A stretch of DNA of 64,000 nucleotides, taken from NCBI GenBank assembly GCA_949317995.1, contig OX439039.1, positions 76,366,002 through 76,430,001 of the forward strand. The letters are read 5' to 3'. This document shows positions 11,157-21,079 of the stretch, one piece after another (the stretch's first letter is position 1; every line of letters starts with the position of its first letter). The translations under genes and the position numbers were made by a program. The notes beneath the pieces are model-generated. The model did not search any database, was not told where the DNA came from, and saw nothing but the letters and a program-made list of their open reading frames with translations. Source of the stretch: Acholoe squamosa (taxonomy: Eukaryota; Annelida; Polychaeta; Phyllodocida; Polynoidae).

Positions 11157-11568
11157 ATGATTTATCAATGAAGTGCTGGCGAGACTGCTCACCAGCACTT
11201 TATTGGAGCATCATGCCGACCCTCCAGGAGTATATGTGTCAGCATTGTAGGGTCGTCATGGAGTGCTGGCGAGCAGTCTTGCCAGCACTGCATTGGTGCA
11301 TCGTGTCGACCAGTGGGCATGATGCACACCTGCATCGGCAGCCTTTAAAGGGTTAAGGGCCGCTGATGCATCATGCTGATTAGTCTGCATGATGCATGAA
11401 AGTAGCCATGGCGAGTTACTCGCCAGGGCTGCATCCATACATCATGCCGACCCTACTGGGTTGATACAGTACAGGAGGGTTGGCATGATGCTCCAATTAT
11501 ATTTAGTGCATCATGACGACCAATGGGGATGATGCATTAATGCATTAGCTGCCCTTGAAGGGTTAACG
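11157..11568. repeat. Palindromic GCATGATGC family, compound copy
   Basis: Several nested inverted pieces: GTGCTGGCGAG/CTGCTCACCAGCAC, GAGTTACTCGCCAG, repeated GCATCATGCCGACC, ending GCCCTTGAAGGGTTAA. Probably two units in series, since AAAGGGTTAAGGGCCGC occurs in the middle. Confidence 0.8.
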
Positions 11569-12863
11569 AGGACAGGTATGGAGATCTTTGATGCTTACAA
11601 CTTGCAACTTGAGCCAGGAACTTTAACAGTAACAGACCACGTTTGCCAAAAGGGGTATCCGAGGGGAAATTCATTGTCAAAGCTCATCTCAAGATCTATA
11701 AAATGTAGCCTTTAAAGGTGACTCGCTGGGACAGCCACTATAATCACTCAATAGGAATTTATGGAGTGAAATTGTGGCTCATGTAGAACCAAAGAGTTGA
11801 GCATATATCTTTTGCATGGATCTGTATTCTGATAGTTAGGGGGGCCGTGCTCTACTTCATGGCTGTATGGCCATACAGAACGACCCCCCATTTTATGCAT
11901 AAGGGAGTGTGGCCTAAAAATTAAGAAAAAGTTGGCGCTAAATAGTGGAGCCATGAAGGGGAATTCAGTTAATCTGAGAACAGTGTGGGAAACTTTAACA
12001 TTTTTGGGACGTCCAGTTTTCACAGATTGTTGAAATATGAGTGGAAAGTTGTAGGAAAATAGAGGTTTGTAAGAGCTCTACATTTTCCTCTACATTTCTT
12101 TAGTAAATCGACTTTTTTATTAATGTAGTCAGGAACTTCATTTTCGGTTAATAGATATGGGAAATGTGTGAGAAATTTGAGGTTGTTCTAATAGGCAGTT
12201 TTTGAATAATTTTCATTGTTGTTTTTGAGTTTAAGGCTGTAGGAAAAAGTGCAATGTTGTAGGTTAGTCGACTAGGTTAGTCGAGTAAGGGTGTATTTCA
12301 ATATTTTAGAAATTGCAAGAGTTGTTATCTCATTTTGTTTGTAGTAGTTTGTGTGTGGAAGGTAGTCATTATGGATGCATTTGTAGGTAATATGGGATTG
12401 AGAATAATGTAGTTATTATTGTTAAAAGTAGACATGAGCTGAAGCATGGCTAGTTGGGTTCACCTTGCAGACCAGGAAAAGCTATGACTGATGTTTGATT
12501 GGTCTAGACAAAGCTATAAATACCTACTTATTATTAGTAACACACAAATAAGGCAGTTGGGTCTAAAGGCAGGGGCAGGCAGGGTAGGTGGGAGGCTGTC
12601 AGAGTAGCTGTGGTTGGTGTGCAGGGGAGGGAGAAGGGCCATAGATCCATATCACCACCACCAACCTTATGCTTGCATTATATCATCTAACTTTTTGAAT
12701 TATAGTCAAACGTGAACTCTGAGAGTTGGATGTTATTTCTTTTCAAAGGTCACATTTAATATCTGAAATGAACTCCCTTGTTCTAAAGTTCTATATCATA
12801 CCTCTATAGTTTTAGCTCTAACTACCACAGCTCCCCATACTGGTAGCTCGTTCCCATTTAGAC
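11569..12863. other. Upstream of CHMP6 exons, no feature recognised
   Basis: AT-rich. I searched it for a first CHMP6 exon (MG-x-x-F, then a DKA-like end with a GT donor) and saw none. Confidence 0.5.
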
Positions 12864-13082
12864 TACCGTAAACTCCCGCGTATAAGACGCGTCCTCTAGG
12901 CCAAACAAAATGCTGGGGGGTCTTATAGGATGTACTGAAATTGGGGGTGCGTCTTATACGAGGGGTAATTTTACTATAGAAATGTACTAATCTTACAAAT
13001 TTTAGCCTTAAAATGTGCGTCTTATACGCGAAAATGCATGTGCTGAGTTTGGGGTGCGTCTTCTACGCGGGAGATTACGGTA
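12864..13082. repeat. MITE family A, copy 6
   Basis: TACCGTAAACTCCCGCGTAT to ACGCGGGAGATTACGGTA, flanked by TA; lacks one internal segment compared with copy 4. Confidence 0.85.
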
Positions 13083-13629
13083 CTTTCACTGAAAATTGTT
13101 GTCTAGTTTAAAGTATGCCCAACAGGGCTAACCGGTACACCAAATTGGAGGTGAGCACATTCATATGAATTTGACATGGGCAATTTGGTACGTATACATG
13201 TACCTTAATATTCTCAGTTCCCAAAATCCTCAGGAACAGAGGCAGAAAAAAACAAGCCATAGACTTGCTCATTTATTTCATGTTAGGAACGAGCCATACT
13301 ATAGAATTGTATGGGAATACCCATTCCTCACAGTGGCGTATAGAAACTGAATCTCATTCTTTACGGCCCGTTCTCCACTCAGCCCCAAGCACACTATCAA
13401 AAGGTTTAAGGGGGTTTTACCAAAATAACATGAAATAAATACAGAGATCACCATTTTACTCCAATCTGAATATTTCTTCACTCTTTAGCCTCAACGCAGA
13501 CTTGCGTTGAGATTAACTCATAAAGAAACGCTCAGTTTGGACCAAATCTCGTGAACCTCTGTGTATATCTATGCGGAAGCATAACCCACAGAATTCAGAA
13601 TAACCAGTGGTCCTCTTTTTATTCCACAG

Positions 13630-13739
13630 CAATTGAAGCAGCAGCGTGACAAGTTGAAGATTTACCAGAAGAAGATCCAGGTCAGCCTAGAGAAGGAACG
13701 CGAACTCGCAAAACAACTATTGAAAGATGGCAAAAAAGA
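13630..13739 (+). CDS. CHMP6: CHMP6 exon: basic helix 1 (first exon seen)
   Basis: Preceded by TTATTCCACAG and followed by GTATGTGG. It starts in phase 0 and ends after two bases of a Glu codon. It encodes the basic, membrane-binding helix from QLKQQRDK to DGKKE. Confidence 0.93.
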
Positions 13740-16700
13740 GTATGTGGAATTTCATATCCGTTATTTCATATGTTTTTATACATAAAATGTGAATTAGGCC
13801 AAAAAAAAGTTGTTTTTTCAGGACACCCGACCCTACCTAGCAAAACAGGGCCGACCCTAAATTTTCTTCAAATTTCAAGAAATCATGTTTTTCATTAGTA
13901 TTAGTCATCATCGAGTGATTTTCGTCGCGAGTCTTTGCGGCAGTTAAATAATTTGCAAAATAAAAAATCCGACCTACCTAATTTTTTTGAGCATGTCACC
14001 TGAAACAATTATTTTTTTTGCCTTAAGTGGTTAACTCTTTTTGCCTTAACTGGTTTACTCTGCAAACTACCCGATAGACCTTCTGAAGAGGAGAGGGCGG
14101 GATCCGTTGTTTTCAGGCATCAAAAAGCCAGATTTGTGTGCTCGGCTCTTCTGTGTAAAGCTTAATACTAGTCTTTCAGTTGTGGCCACTGGGCTCAATT
14201 AATGAAAAAAATTGTGTCCCGAGAAATTCACTTCTGCTCTGTTTGATCCCTGTCTATTGAATTTTGAAAACCTAATTACTAGAACAGAAGTTACCAGTGA
14301 GAGCATTCCATTTTATAGAGCCACATGCGACTTACCATAATCTCCAGCGTAGAAGACGCGTCCTCTACGCCAAACAAAATGCTGGGGGGTCTTATAGCTT
14401 CCTCTCAAGTTGGGTGTGCGTCTTATACGAGGGGTAATTTTACTATAGAACAGTACTGGATTTACAAAATTGAGCATTAAAATGTGCGTCTTATACGCGA
14501 AAATGCATGTGCTGAGTTTGGGGTGCGTCTTATACGCGCAGCGCGTCTTCTACGCGGGAGATTACGGTATTGGCATTCTCGTTAACCCTTTGGGGGCCAC
14601 TAATGCAGGAGTGCATCATGCCCTTTGGTCAGCATGATGCACCAATGAAGTGCTGGTGAGACTGCTCGCCAACACTTCATTGGTGCATCATACCCACCCT
14701 CTGGGACTATATCAACCCTGTAGGGTCAGCATGATGGTTGAATGCAGTCCTGGGGAGTGACTTCCAGGGCTACATTTATAAATGGGTCATGAGGACCAAA
14801 TGACATGATGCATTAATGCATTACTGGCCTCTAAAGGGTTAAGTCAGGGTGCTGCTTATACACATGGTCAGATTGTATGGTAGTTTCATTGAGCTCACGC
14901 GAAACAATCACCAATGCTGTTTTGCTAAACTAAAATTGTTCTTTGTTCTTTCAGGAAAGCCAAACTGCTGCTGAGGAAAAAGCGATTCCAAGAAAACATG
15001 ATTGAGAAAACTGATGGACAACTTGAAAATATTGAAAGAATGGTACGTTCTGAAGTGATCTGGCAAAGTCCAGTTCATTTCTTTTTTGAAGAAGTGTATA
15101 CCTCTCTCTTAAAGAACCCACTCAAAATAAAAAGAGAACAATTCCTTTAATCATTTCCATTTCTCTGTACATGTATTTCCATGTAATGTATACATACATT
15201 TGCTGTATTTCTATTCATATGAATACAGTCCTAAAGGGCATATATTTTGTAAACCTTTTGTACCCATTTTAAATGAAATGTCATTTTGTAATTCTAGGTC
15301 CAAGATATAGAATTTGCACAAATAGAAGCCAAGGTCGTTGAAGGATTGAAAACAGGAAACGAGTCTTTGAAGAAAATGCACGAGGTAAAGGACTAGGTTT
15401 ATAATGATTAGACTCATTGCAGTTAAAGGAATAATCTCTTGATACAACAAAGCAGGCTATTCATTGTACATCGTAATCCTACTGGAGTAATATAGACTTA
15501 GTGCAGTGGCCCACTTAACCACCAGGGTCTCAGTTACGCCCGGTCTCGAATAAGCGCTGGGGGTATAGTGGTATCGAAAAAAAATCTTAAGCACTGAAAA
15601 CAGTAATCTCGTATAAGCACCGGGGTAGACTGGGATTGAAATCAATGAGCGTCCGGGCACTTATACGGGCCACTGCGGTATAGTGAATTTGCTTTATGTA
15701 AAAGATTATCTGGCAATATAAGTGTTCTTCTTCCTCTCTAAATGTAGTAAAATTAATTAATGTGTTATTTTTTTTACAACAGATGTTATCAATAGAAGAC
15801 GTGGAGAAGATCATGGATGAGACAGCAGAAGGAGTAGAATACCAAAAGGTGAGTGACTGACCAAAGAAACCTGTATTCCCAGTTAGTGGGATCCTTAGTG
15901 GGCTGACCCCAGTTTGAGCTGGTACCTTGAGAGATAATGACTGATAACAGCCAGCATGATGGGGACCAGTTGTTACGTAATGCACCCAAAAATGTCTGCA
16001 CTGAATAAAGGGAATTTTCTGATTGGTCAATAATATATCCCGCTAGGTCGGAATAAGCGCAGAGTCCTTGAATAATAACAGGCCTTAAATAGGAGTCAGG
16101 GTAGGTGAAGTTCATTCTCAGATTAATTGTTTCCCTCCACGCTGTACATTAAGCGATACTCATGACTATTTGCAGGAGATTGATGAGTTACTTGCTGGTG
16201 GTCTAACAGAACAAGACGAGGACGATGTACTGGCAGAATTGGATTCAATTATTCAGGTAAACCAAAGTTGTATTTTGTATACCGGTATATTTAAAATGGA
16301 ATTTTTCTTTGCAACTTAGAGGTATAATGAAAAGACTTTATGAATAGTATAATGGAAAGATAAGGTCTCATGTATTGAAAGTTTGCTAGCATCATGATGG
16401 ACTTATCAAAGCTAGTATACTGTATATTGAAAAAAAAAAGAGATTAGTATCTAGAAAATGTCAAATGCTATACATTATAGTAGCTGGTTAAGTAAATGGT
16501 TCATGTTTTCTCTTCCATTAGGAAACCTTACCCGCGGTACCACAAGAAGCGACAAAGGATGAAGACATTCAGCTCCCAGATGTGCCAACGGATAGGATTA
16601 AAGGTAGATTCCTCATATATCGTCTCCTTGGTGCAAGAAGATTGTAACTGCATTTTCCAGGTTTTGCAGGAGAGGCAAAAGAAGTGTTCCACTTACTGTA

Positions 16701-17908
16701 GTACCAAGTGGATACAACAATACTGCACAGGGACCTGCAGGCACATATATCATAGCCTGCAGGCGCATATATCATAGCCTGCAGGCGCATATATCATAGC
16801 CTGCAGGCGCATATAGCATAGCCTGCAGGCGCATATAGCATAGCCTGCAGGCACATATAGCATAGCCTGCAGGCACATATAGCATAGCCTGCAGGCACAT
16901 ATATCATAGCCTGCAGGCACATATATCATAGCCTGCAGGCACATATAGCATAGACAGAGCTTAAGTACTTCCATATTAGGTAGATAAGTGCCAATAGATG
17001 TCAAAACAGAAGAAAAATCATTTTTGCCAAAATGTCGGTTACAACCTTCTTGCACTAAGGTGAAGAATATGAATTGTACTCAATGCTGAGGGACATCTTT
17101 TCAACTTTAATATTATGCATTCAGTGAATGTCATTTTATCATCAAAAGATGTACCCACTTGGGTACCATAGAACTATGTCAATTGCAGTAAACACAATCA
17201 GTGTTTGAATCTGTATAAAGAAAAAGTATTTTATTCGTGTTTAAATAATACAGTTACATAAGGCCAATAGAACTCATATTACAGTTTACCGTCCACCGCC
17301 CGCATGCATTTAAAGGGCCGCATGAGAAAATTTCATTATTCATTATCTAAAAAAATATTGCAGAATTTTTCAAAAATGTATTTGGACATGGTAGGAATGA
17401 GCAAAGGAGGGCATATTTGGTATCAAATTAAAGCTTACAGTGCCAGGAATGTCAATAACATGGTGGCATATACAACCTGGAGATTTCAATGCAGTGCTAC
17501 CTATATAATGAATAATGAATAATGAAAAAATGCCTCATCAATTTTCAAAATAGCTCGGACGGTAAACTGTAACCTGAGTTCCCATGGCCTAAACAGTATT
17601 ATACCTGGTAGTCACGCGCATTGCGTTTCCTCATCCAGGACCCATTTGGTGGGATCAGTGCACTTCTGTTGTTAATAGAATAACACAGCAACCATCTATT
17701 GGTAAATGCCGATAGATTCTTACGGATACATCTTTAGAAGCAATCATAGTTGTATGATATATAATGATGAAATGAGATGAGGTATCAGATATTGTCTCTT
17801 TAGCTATTTACAAAGCACTTTGAGAAATCCTTCTTAATCTTGTTTTCATTTTGCTATTTTACAGAAAAGGAATCTGCGGCAGCCAAGCAGACCCCTCTAC
17901 TTGCATGA
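13630..17908 (+). CDS. CHMP6: CHMP6 / Vps20, ESCRT-III subunit (5' exon missing)
   Basis: Seven exons (13630-13739, 14955-15042, 15298-15384, 15783-15848, 16176-16256, 16522-16603, 17865-17908) join in phase, each with AG before and GT after, to give 185 codons ending in TGA. The product begins QLKQQRDKLKIYQKK and contains ERELAKQLLKDGKKEKAKLL, VQDIEFAQIEAKVVEGLK, MLSIEDVEKIMDETAEGVEY and EIDELLAGG, which I recognise as the Snf7-family core of CHMP6. Near the C-terminus, DIQLPDVPTD matches the MIM2 motif through which CHMP6 binds the VPS4 MIT domain. In the family, CHMP6 is N-myristoylated, binds ESCRT-II (VPS25) and nucleates CHMP4 polymerisation on endosomes. Vertebrate CHMP6 is about 200 residues, so only the first 20-odd residues with the myristoylation site are missing. 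They should sit on an upstream exon ending in phase 0. I looked for an MG-start exon up to 13.6 kb and found none convincing. Confidence 0.95.
13795..14027. repeat. MITE with GGCCAAAAAAAAGTTGT termini, in CHMP6 intron
   Basis: AGGCCAAAAAAAAGTTGTTT at the left and AACAATTATTTTTTTTGCCT at the right are inverted; ACCCGACCC / GACCCTA words occur subterminally. A relative sits at 60316-60440. Confidence 0.65.
14333..14569. repeat. MITE family A, copy 7, in CHMP6 intron
   Basis: TACCATAATCTCCAGCGTAG to GCGGGAGATTACGGTA, flanked by TA. Full internal structure with four GTGCGTCTTATACG-type words. Confidence 0.85.
14583..14841. repeat. Palindromic GCATGATGC family, complete copy
   Basis: Bounded by TTAACCCTTTGGGGGCC and GGCCTCTAAAGGGTTAA, a good terminal inverted repeat. 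Inside: GTGCATCATGCCC, CAGCATGATGCACC, AGTGCTGGTGAG/CTCGCCAACACTT hairpin, TCCTGGGGAGTGACTTCCAGG. About 259 bp; the best definition of the family here. Confidence 0.85.
14955..15042 (+). CDS. CHMP6: CHMP6 exon: helix 2 start
   Basis: Acceptor TTCTTTCAG, donor GTACGT. It completes the split Glu and encodes KAKLLLRKKRFQENMIEKTD through NIERM, ending in phase 0. Confidence 0.93.
15298..15384 (+). CDS. CHMP6: CHMP6 exon: VQDIEFAQIEAKV segment
   Basis: Acceptor GTAATTCTAG, donor GTAAAG. Exactly 29 codons, phase 0 at both ends. It is the most diagnostic CHMP6 segment in helix 2. Confidence 0.93.
15525..15680. repeat. Short element with GTATAAGCRC words, in CHMP6 intron
   Basis: CGAATAAGCGCTGGGGG, CGTATAAGCACCGGGG and ACTTATACGGGCCACTGCGG echo the internal words of families A and B. 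It is probably a third, diverged relative. Confidence 0.5.
15783..15848 (+). CDS. CHMP6: CHMP6 exon: helix 3
   Basis: Acceptor TTTTTTTACAACAG, donor GTGAGT. It has 22 codons, MLSIEDVEKIMDETAEGVEY plus QK, phase 0 at both ends. Confidence 0.93.
16176..16256 (+). CDS. CHMP6: CHMP6 exon: helix 4
   Basis: Acceptor CTATTTGCAG, donor GTAAAC. It has 27 codons from EIDELLAGG to LDSIIQ, with the acidic TEQDEDD stretch, phase 0 at both ends. Confidence 0.93.
16522..16603 (+). CDS. CHMP6: CHMP6 exon: MIM2 motif
   Basis: Acceptor TCTTCCATTAG, donor GTAGAT. It encodes the linker and DIQLPDVPTDRIK, the expected VPS4-binding MIM2 motif, and ends after one base of the next codon. Confidence 0.9.
16734..16953. 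repeat. 22-bp minisatellite, 10 copies, in CHMP6 intron
   Basis: Unit CCTGCAGGCRCATATAKCATAG repeated ten times with only two variable sites. Variants are clustered (A/T, G/T, G/G, A/G, A/T, A/G). Each unit carries the palindrome CCTGCAGG. The open minus-strand frame here arises because 3 x 22 = 66. Confidence 0.95.
17279..17572. repeat. MITE with TTACAGTTTACCGTCC termini, in CHMP6 intron
   Basis: TTACAGTTTACCGTCC and GGACGGTAAACTGTAA are perfect inverted ends, about 294 bp apart, with TA at the edges. Internal TTCATTATTCATTA and TAATGAATAATGAA form a second inverted pair. Confidence 0.85.
17865..17908 (+). CDS. CHMP6: CHMP6 terminal coding exon
   Basis: Acceptor TGCTATTTTACAG. It completes the split codon and reads EKESAAAKQTPLLA then TGA at 17906-17908. 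A conserved AATAAA lies at 18350-18355 and another at 20807-20812; either could end the 3' UTR. Confidence 0.88.
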
Positions 17909-18536
17909 TGATCTGCTGATACACATAGATACGTCCAACCGTTATCATATGTCACAACCAATTATAATAACACTGACCAAGTACTAGTGGCTACGTCATA
18001 GATGTAGTGAATGACGTCGACAAACGTTCCCTTGAAGTTTAAGTGAAGTGAAATTGCCGAGCATTGTCACTTTAAGAAATACAAAAAGTAGTTATTTCTC
18101 AAAAAATTATGATGAAAATGTATGCCTACAAATCTATTTCCTGCCACACTCTGGATTATATTTTCATCTTACATCAACTTCATTCTGGGTTCTTATACCT
18201 AGCCCATCCTTGATACACGTTTGCCAAAGGCGTACATTTTATATCTAGAATAGTCTGTAAAACCATTAGATTGCAAATTTTTCAGTCCACACATGCAGAA
18301 AATCACCCCATGAACCCCCCCCCCCAACACACCTTTTACATAACCACTAAATAAAGTGGAAATAGTTACAACTGAACATAAAATGTACTTATCCTTAGAA
18401 ACACCTGGTCTGTAGATGAACATGTAAAAAGTATTTTGTACATAGAAACAGATTTGTACAAAAGAATTTTGAAAAAAAGATAGTGGTTGTAGAATCATTT
18501 TTAATGGGAAGAAGAGTGACATGTTCTCTCTTGAAG
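17909..18536 (+). other. Probable CHMP6 3' UTR and downstream
   Basis: Non-coding sequence after the CHMP6 stop, AT-rich and largely free of recognised repeats. The first AATAAA is at 18350-18355, which would give a UTR of about 460 bases. This extent is inferred; there is no transcript evidence here. Confidence 0.45.
18350..18355 (+). terminator. Candidate polyadenylation signal AATAAA (CHMP6)
   Basis: First AATAAA on the plus strand after the CHMP6 stop codon. A second one at 20807-20812 is an alternative. Confidence 0.35.
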
Positions 18537-18650
18537 GGCCACTTAATGCTTTCATGTACCAACCCCTTTTCATGTCATGATGCATGAATGCAGCCATGGT
18601 GAATAACTCACCAGAGTTGCATTCATGCATCATGCTGAACCTACAGGGCC
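18537..18650. repeat. Palindromic GCATGATGC family, partial copy
   Basis: TGATGCATGAATGCAGCC, GGTGAATAACTCACC and GCATTCATGCATCATGC. Confidence 0.7.
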
Positions 18651-19069
18651 CATTGGAGTAATATGTATACCGACGTTGCATGTTTACCAGTGGGTGCTAG
18701 TACCATACAGGCTGGGCATGGGGGTGTGAGTCCACTGCGGCCACCAGCTAAGGCCTAATTAACATGCATTCTCACGAGATCTGCAGCTTCAGGGGTCAGA
18801 AGCCACTCTGTACATGGGGTGGGTTTCCACATCTGTAGGTGTGAGATGTCATAAGTGATAGGCTATAGTAACCGTACCTTGAAGTTGTAATTATATAATA
18901 TATAGCCAGCATGAGCTACTTTATGAGTCCTAGAAGTACTTTTTTATGTAGGGTGGGACAGAGTGGATTCCCACCAACTGACCCCTAAAACCAGTGTAAG
19001 GCACATGCTGGTGACCAGCTTCAGCTAGACACTACGGCACCACCCCTATCCCGCTATGTCGGAATATCA

Positions 19070-19195
19070 ACAATGTAGGGTAAGCATGATCTATGAATGC
19101 AGCCCTGGCAAGGAAACTCAACAGGACTGCATTTATGCATTATCATCAGCAACGGGCATGATACATCAATGTAGAAGCTGCCCATAAAGGGGTTA
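19070..19195. repeat. Palindromic GCATGATGC family, partial copy
   Basis: GTAGGGTAAGCATGATC, ATGAATGCAGCCCTGG, GGGCATGATACATCAATG, ending CATAAAGGGGTTAAA. Confidence 0.65.
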
Positions 19196-19332
19196 AAAGA
19201 TAAACCTTAGAGCAAATACTTGAACACCTGAATATTTGTGGATATGTAAAATAATGCTTCCATGGAAAAGCAACATGTTGTGAGGTTGTTTGTGTGTGGT
19301 AAACAGAGGTGATGATCATTGTAATAATTGAC

Positions 19333-19450
19333 TGCAGCCAGGTGAGTAACTCACCAGGTGAGTAACTCACCAGGTGAGTAACTCACCAGGTGAGTAACTC
19401 ACCAGGCTGCATTCATGCGTCTTGACAACCAATGGGCATGATACATTGGT
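19333..19450. repeat. Palindromic family copy with a 4x amplified 16-bp palindrome
   Basis: AGGTGAGTAACTCACC is repeated four times without spacer at 19340-19403, inside an otherwise ordinary partial copy of the GCATGATGC family. Confidence 0.85.
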
Positions 19451-19456
19451 TAACAT

Positions 19457-19795
19457 TACCGTAATTCCCCGTGTATAAGGCACACCCTCAGTTGAAAAAG
19501 AGGTAGGGCCTGAATTTTGAAGGTTCTGCACTGTTCTGTAATAAAAGGACCCTGACCATAGGACGCACCCTGAGTTAGGATTTAACAGTGGCGCATCCAG
19601 GATCTGGAAAAGGAGGGGGCGCGGTCTGAAAGTTTTTGAGCAAATTTTGGGGTCCAAAATATGTAATTAAACTCTAAAGTACTGGGGAAAAGGGGGTGTG
19701 TGCGCCCCTGCGCCCCCCCCCCTCTGAATCCGCCACTGGATTTCATAAGGCCTAGGAGGCCTCAGGTTCGCATAGATTGTGTATAAGACAATCGG
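19457..19795. repeat. Family A/B-related element split by a CAGTGGCG MITE
   Basis: TACCGTAATTCCCCGTGTAT and GGACGCACCCTGAG mark the left part; the right part (GGCCTCAGG... GTGTATAAGACAATCGG) follows the inserted element at 19583-19738. Confidence 0.55.
19583..19738. repeat. hAT-like MITE, CAGTGGCG...CCGCCACTG
   Basis: Ends CAGTGGCGCATCCAGGA and TCTGAATCCGCCACTG are inverted. Flanks GGATTTAA and (G)GATTTCA are a near-match for an 8-bp duplication. This terminus type is widespread in animal genomes. Confidence 0.75.
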
Positions 19796-20203
19796 TAGTT
19801 ACCCTTCTTTAAAGAGTATTGGGTAATCAGGATTTTTTTACACTAGACCCCAGGTGAGGTTGTGTTAGCTTATCATTGAACATCATCTCATACAGTTGTC
19901 ATTGGCTGCTGCAGAAGCATTGTACGGTGTTATTCAGCTTTAGAAACATGGCGTCTGGAATTTGACTTCAAGGGACTCTTATCATGATTAAGCCACAGAT
20001 ATAGGCTACACATGTTGTGTTTTTGACATTATTTGGTATGAATGACATCTACATCTATCAAAATATTATGTGTTGGTTGTGGCTTCCCATCTGTATGTGA
20101 TTTGACAAAATGGGATGTGCATTTGCGATGTAACATATAAATGTATGCCTGATTCAGTCGTCCTCCTCAGTCATGTAGTATAAAGCTGTTCTATCCATAG
20201 GGC

Positions 20204-20533
20204 TAAGGGAGTGATCATTTTTTAACAACAGGGGGGGGGGGGCTGGTGGGTTTGCGCGCAGACGCGCGAAAAAGATTTCGACCCCCCTCTCGAGGGGGTA
20301 AAATTTTTTCAACCCCCCCCCCATAAGGGGCAAAAATCGCATGCAAACGTCCCCTTTTAGCTTATAGTTATGCGCTGGGTTTTCCACTGAAAACAGGTGA
20401 AATTATTTTGACCCCCCAGCAGAGGTGTTGACAAAATTCTGACCCCCCCGGTCAAGGGGTTAAAGAAATTCTGACCCTCCCCCCCTCAAATGCAACAGTC
20501 CCCCCCCTGTTGTTAAAAAATGATCACTCCCTA
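20204..20533. repeat. MITE with GGGAGTGATCATTTTTTAAC termini
   Basis: Long inverted ends: GGGAGTGATCATTTTTTAAC (then AACAGGGGGG) and CCCCCCTGTTGTTAAA (then AAATGATCACTCCC). Poly-C/G interior with several TTCTGACCCCCC words. Confidence 0.85.
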
Positions 20534-21060
20534 ATCTTAATTAATCTTAATCATAGTCACTTAATCATAGTACCTATTCAAATAATTATCAGGTTATTTT
20601 ATGAATTGCTTAACTAAGAGCTTAATCACACACTCCATATAGTGTATCTGGTGCATGCCAATGGTTGACTGTATAACGTATGTAGAAATGATATTTCTAT
20701 TTCCATGATTCTGTTTGGAAAGGTATACCTGGAACTGCTCTGTACTTTTGTATAATTATCTGTATATATTTCTACCCATTGGGCTTCTGTGCACAATCTT
20801 GCATGTAATAAATTATATTTTTACAGCCCGATTAAGATTATTCTATACCTCTTTATCTCTAATCATATGCCATTTATTGGCCCAGCCCCTGCTGGGTCAT
20901 TGGCGGCGCCTTGTTGGTCGTAAACTGACATATTAAACAGTTGTCTTCAAGTGGGAATTGTAGATTGAAAAACGCATGTAAATTAATTTTTTTTTTTTAA
21001 GGTAAGCCTGATATCATGAGCTTAATTTCGATAAGCCAATTCCCCCAAAAATATTGGTGG
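20534..21060. other. Intergenic, AT-rich
   Basis: No gene or repeat recognised; contains an AATAAA at 20807-20812 that could serve CHMP6. Confidence 0.45.
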
Positions 21061-21079
21061 TGGGTCTTAAAATGTGAAC

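Larger units (their letters stand above)
18651..20203. other. Intergenic, mostly repeats
   Basis: Between CHMP6 and the next unique sequence. Contains the repeats listed separately at 19,070-19,195, 19,333-19,450 and 19,457-19,795. No gene seen. Confidence 0.5.

Noticed and set aside
13165-13350. ATGGGCAATTTGG as the missing first exon of CHMP6
   Set aside because: MGNL matches but the frame soon leaves the family (VRIHVP then stop) and no donor in phase 0 follows; likewise MGVFGCLF at 1656 has no CHMP6-like continuation.
16750-17055. Minus-strand ORF with CLQAMIYVPAGYDICACRL-type repeats
   Set aside because: Translation of the 22-bp minisatellite; no protein evidence.
18199-18681. 160-codon minus-strand ORF
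   Set aside because: Runs through poly-C and a copy of the palindromic repeat; no homology seen.
19340-19403. CRISPR-like short repeats
   Set aside because: Units are directly adjacent with no spacers and belong to a dispersed eukaryotic repeat family.
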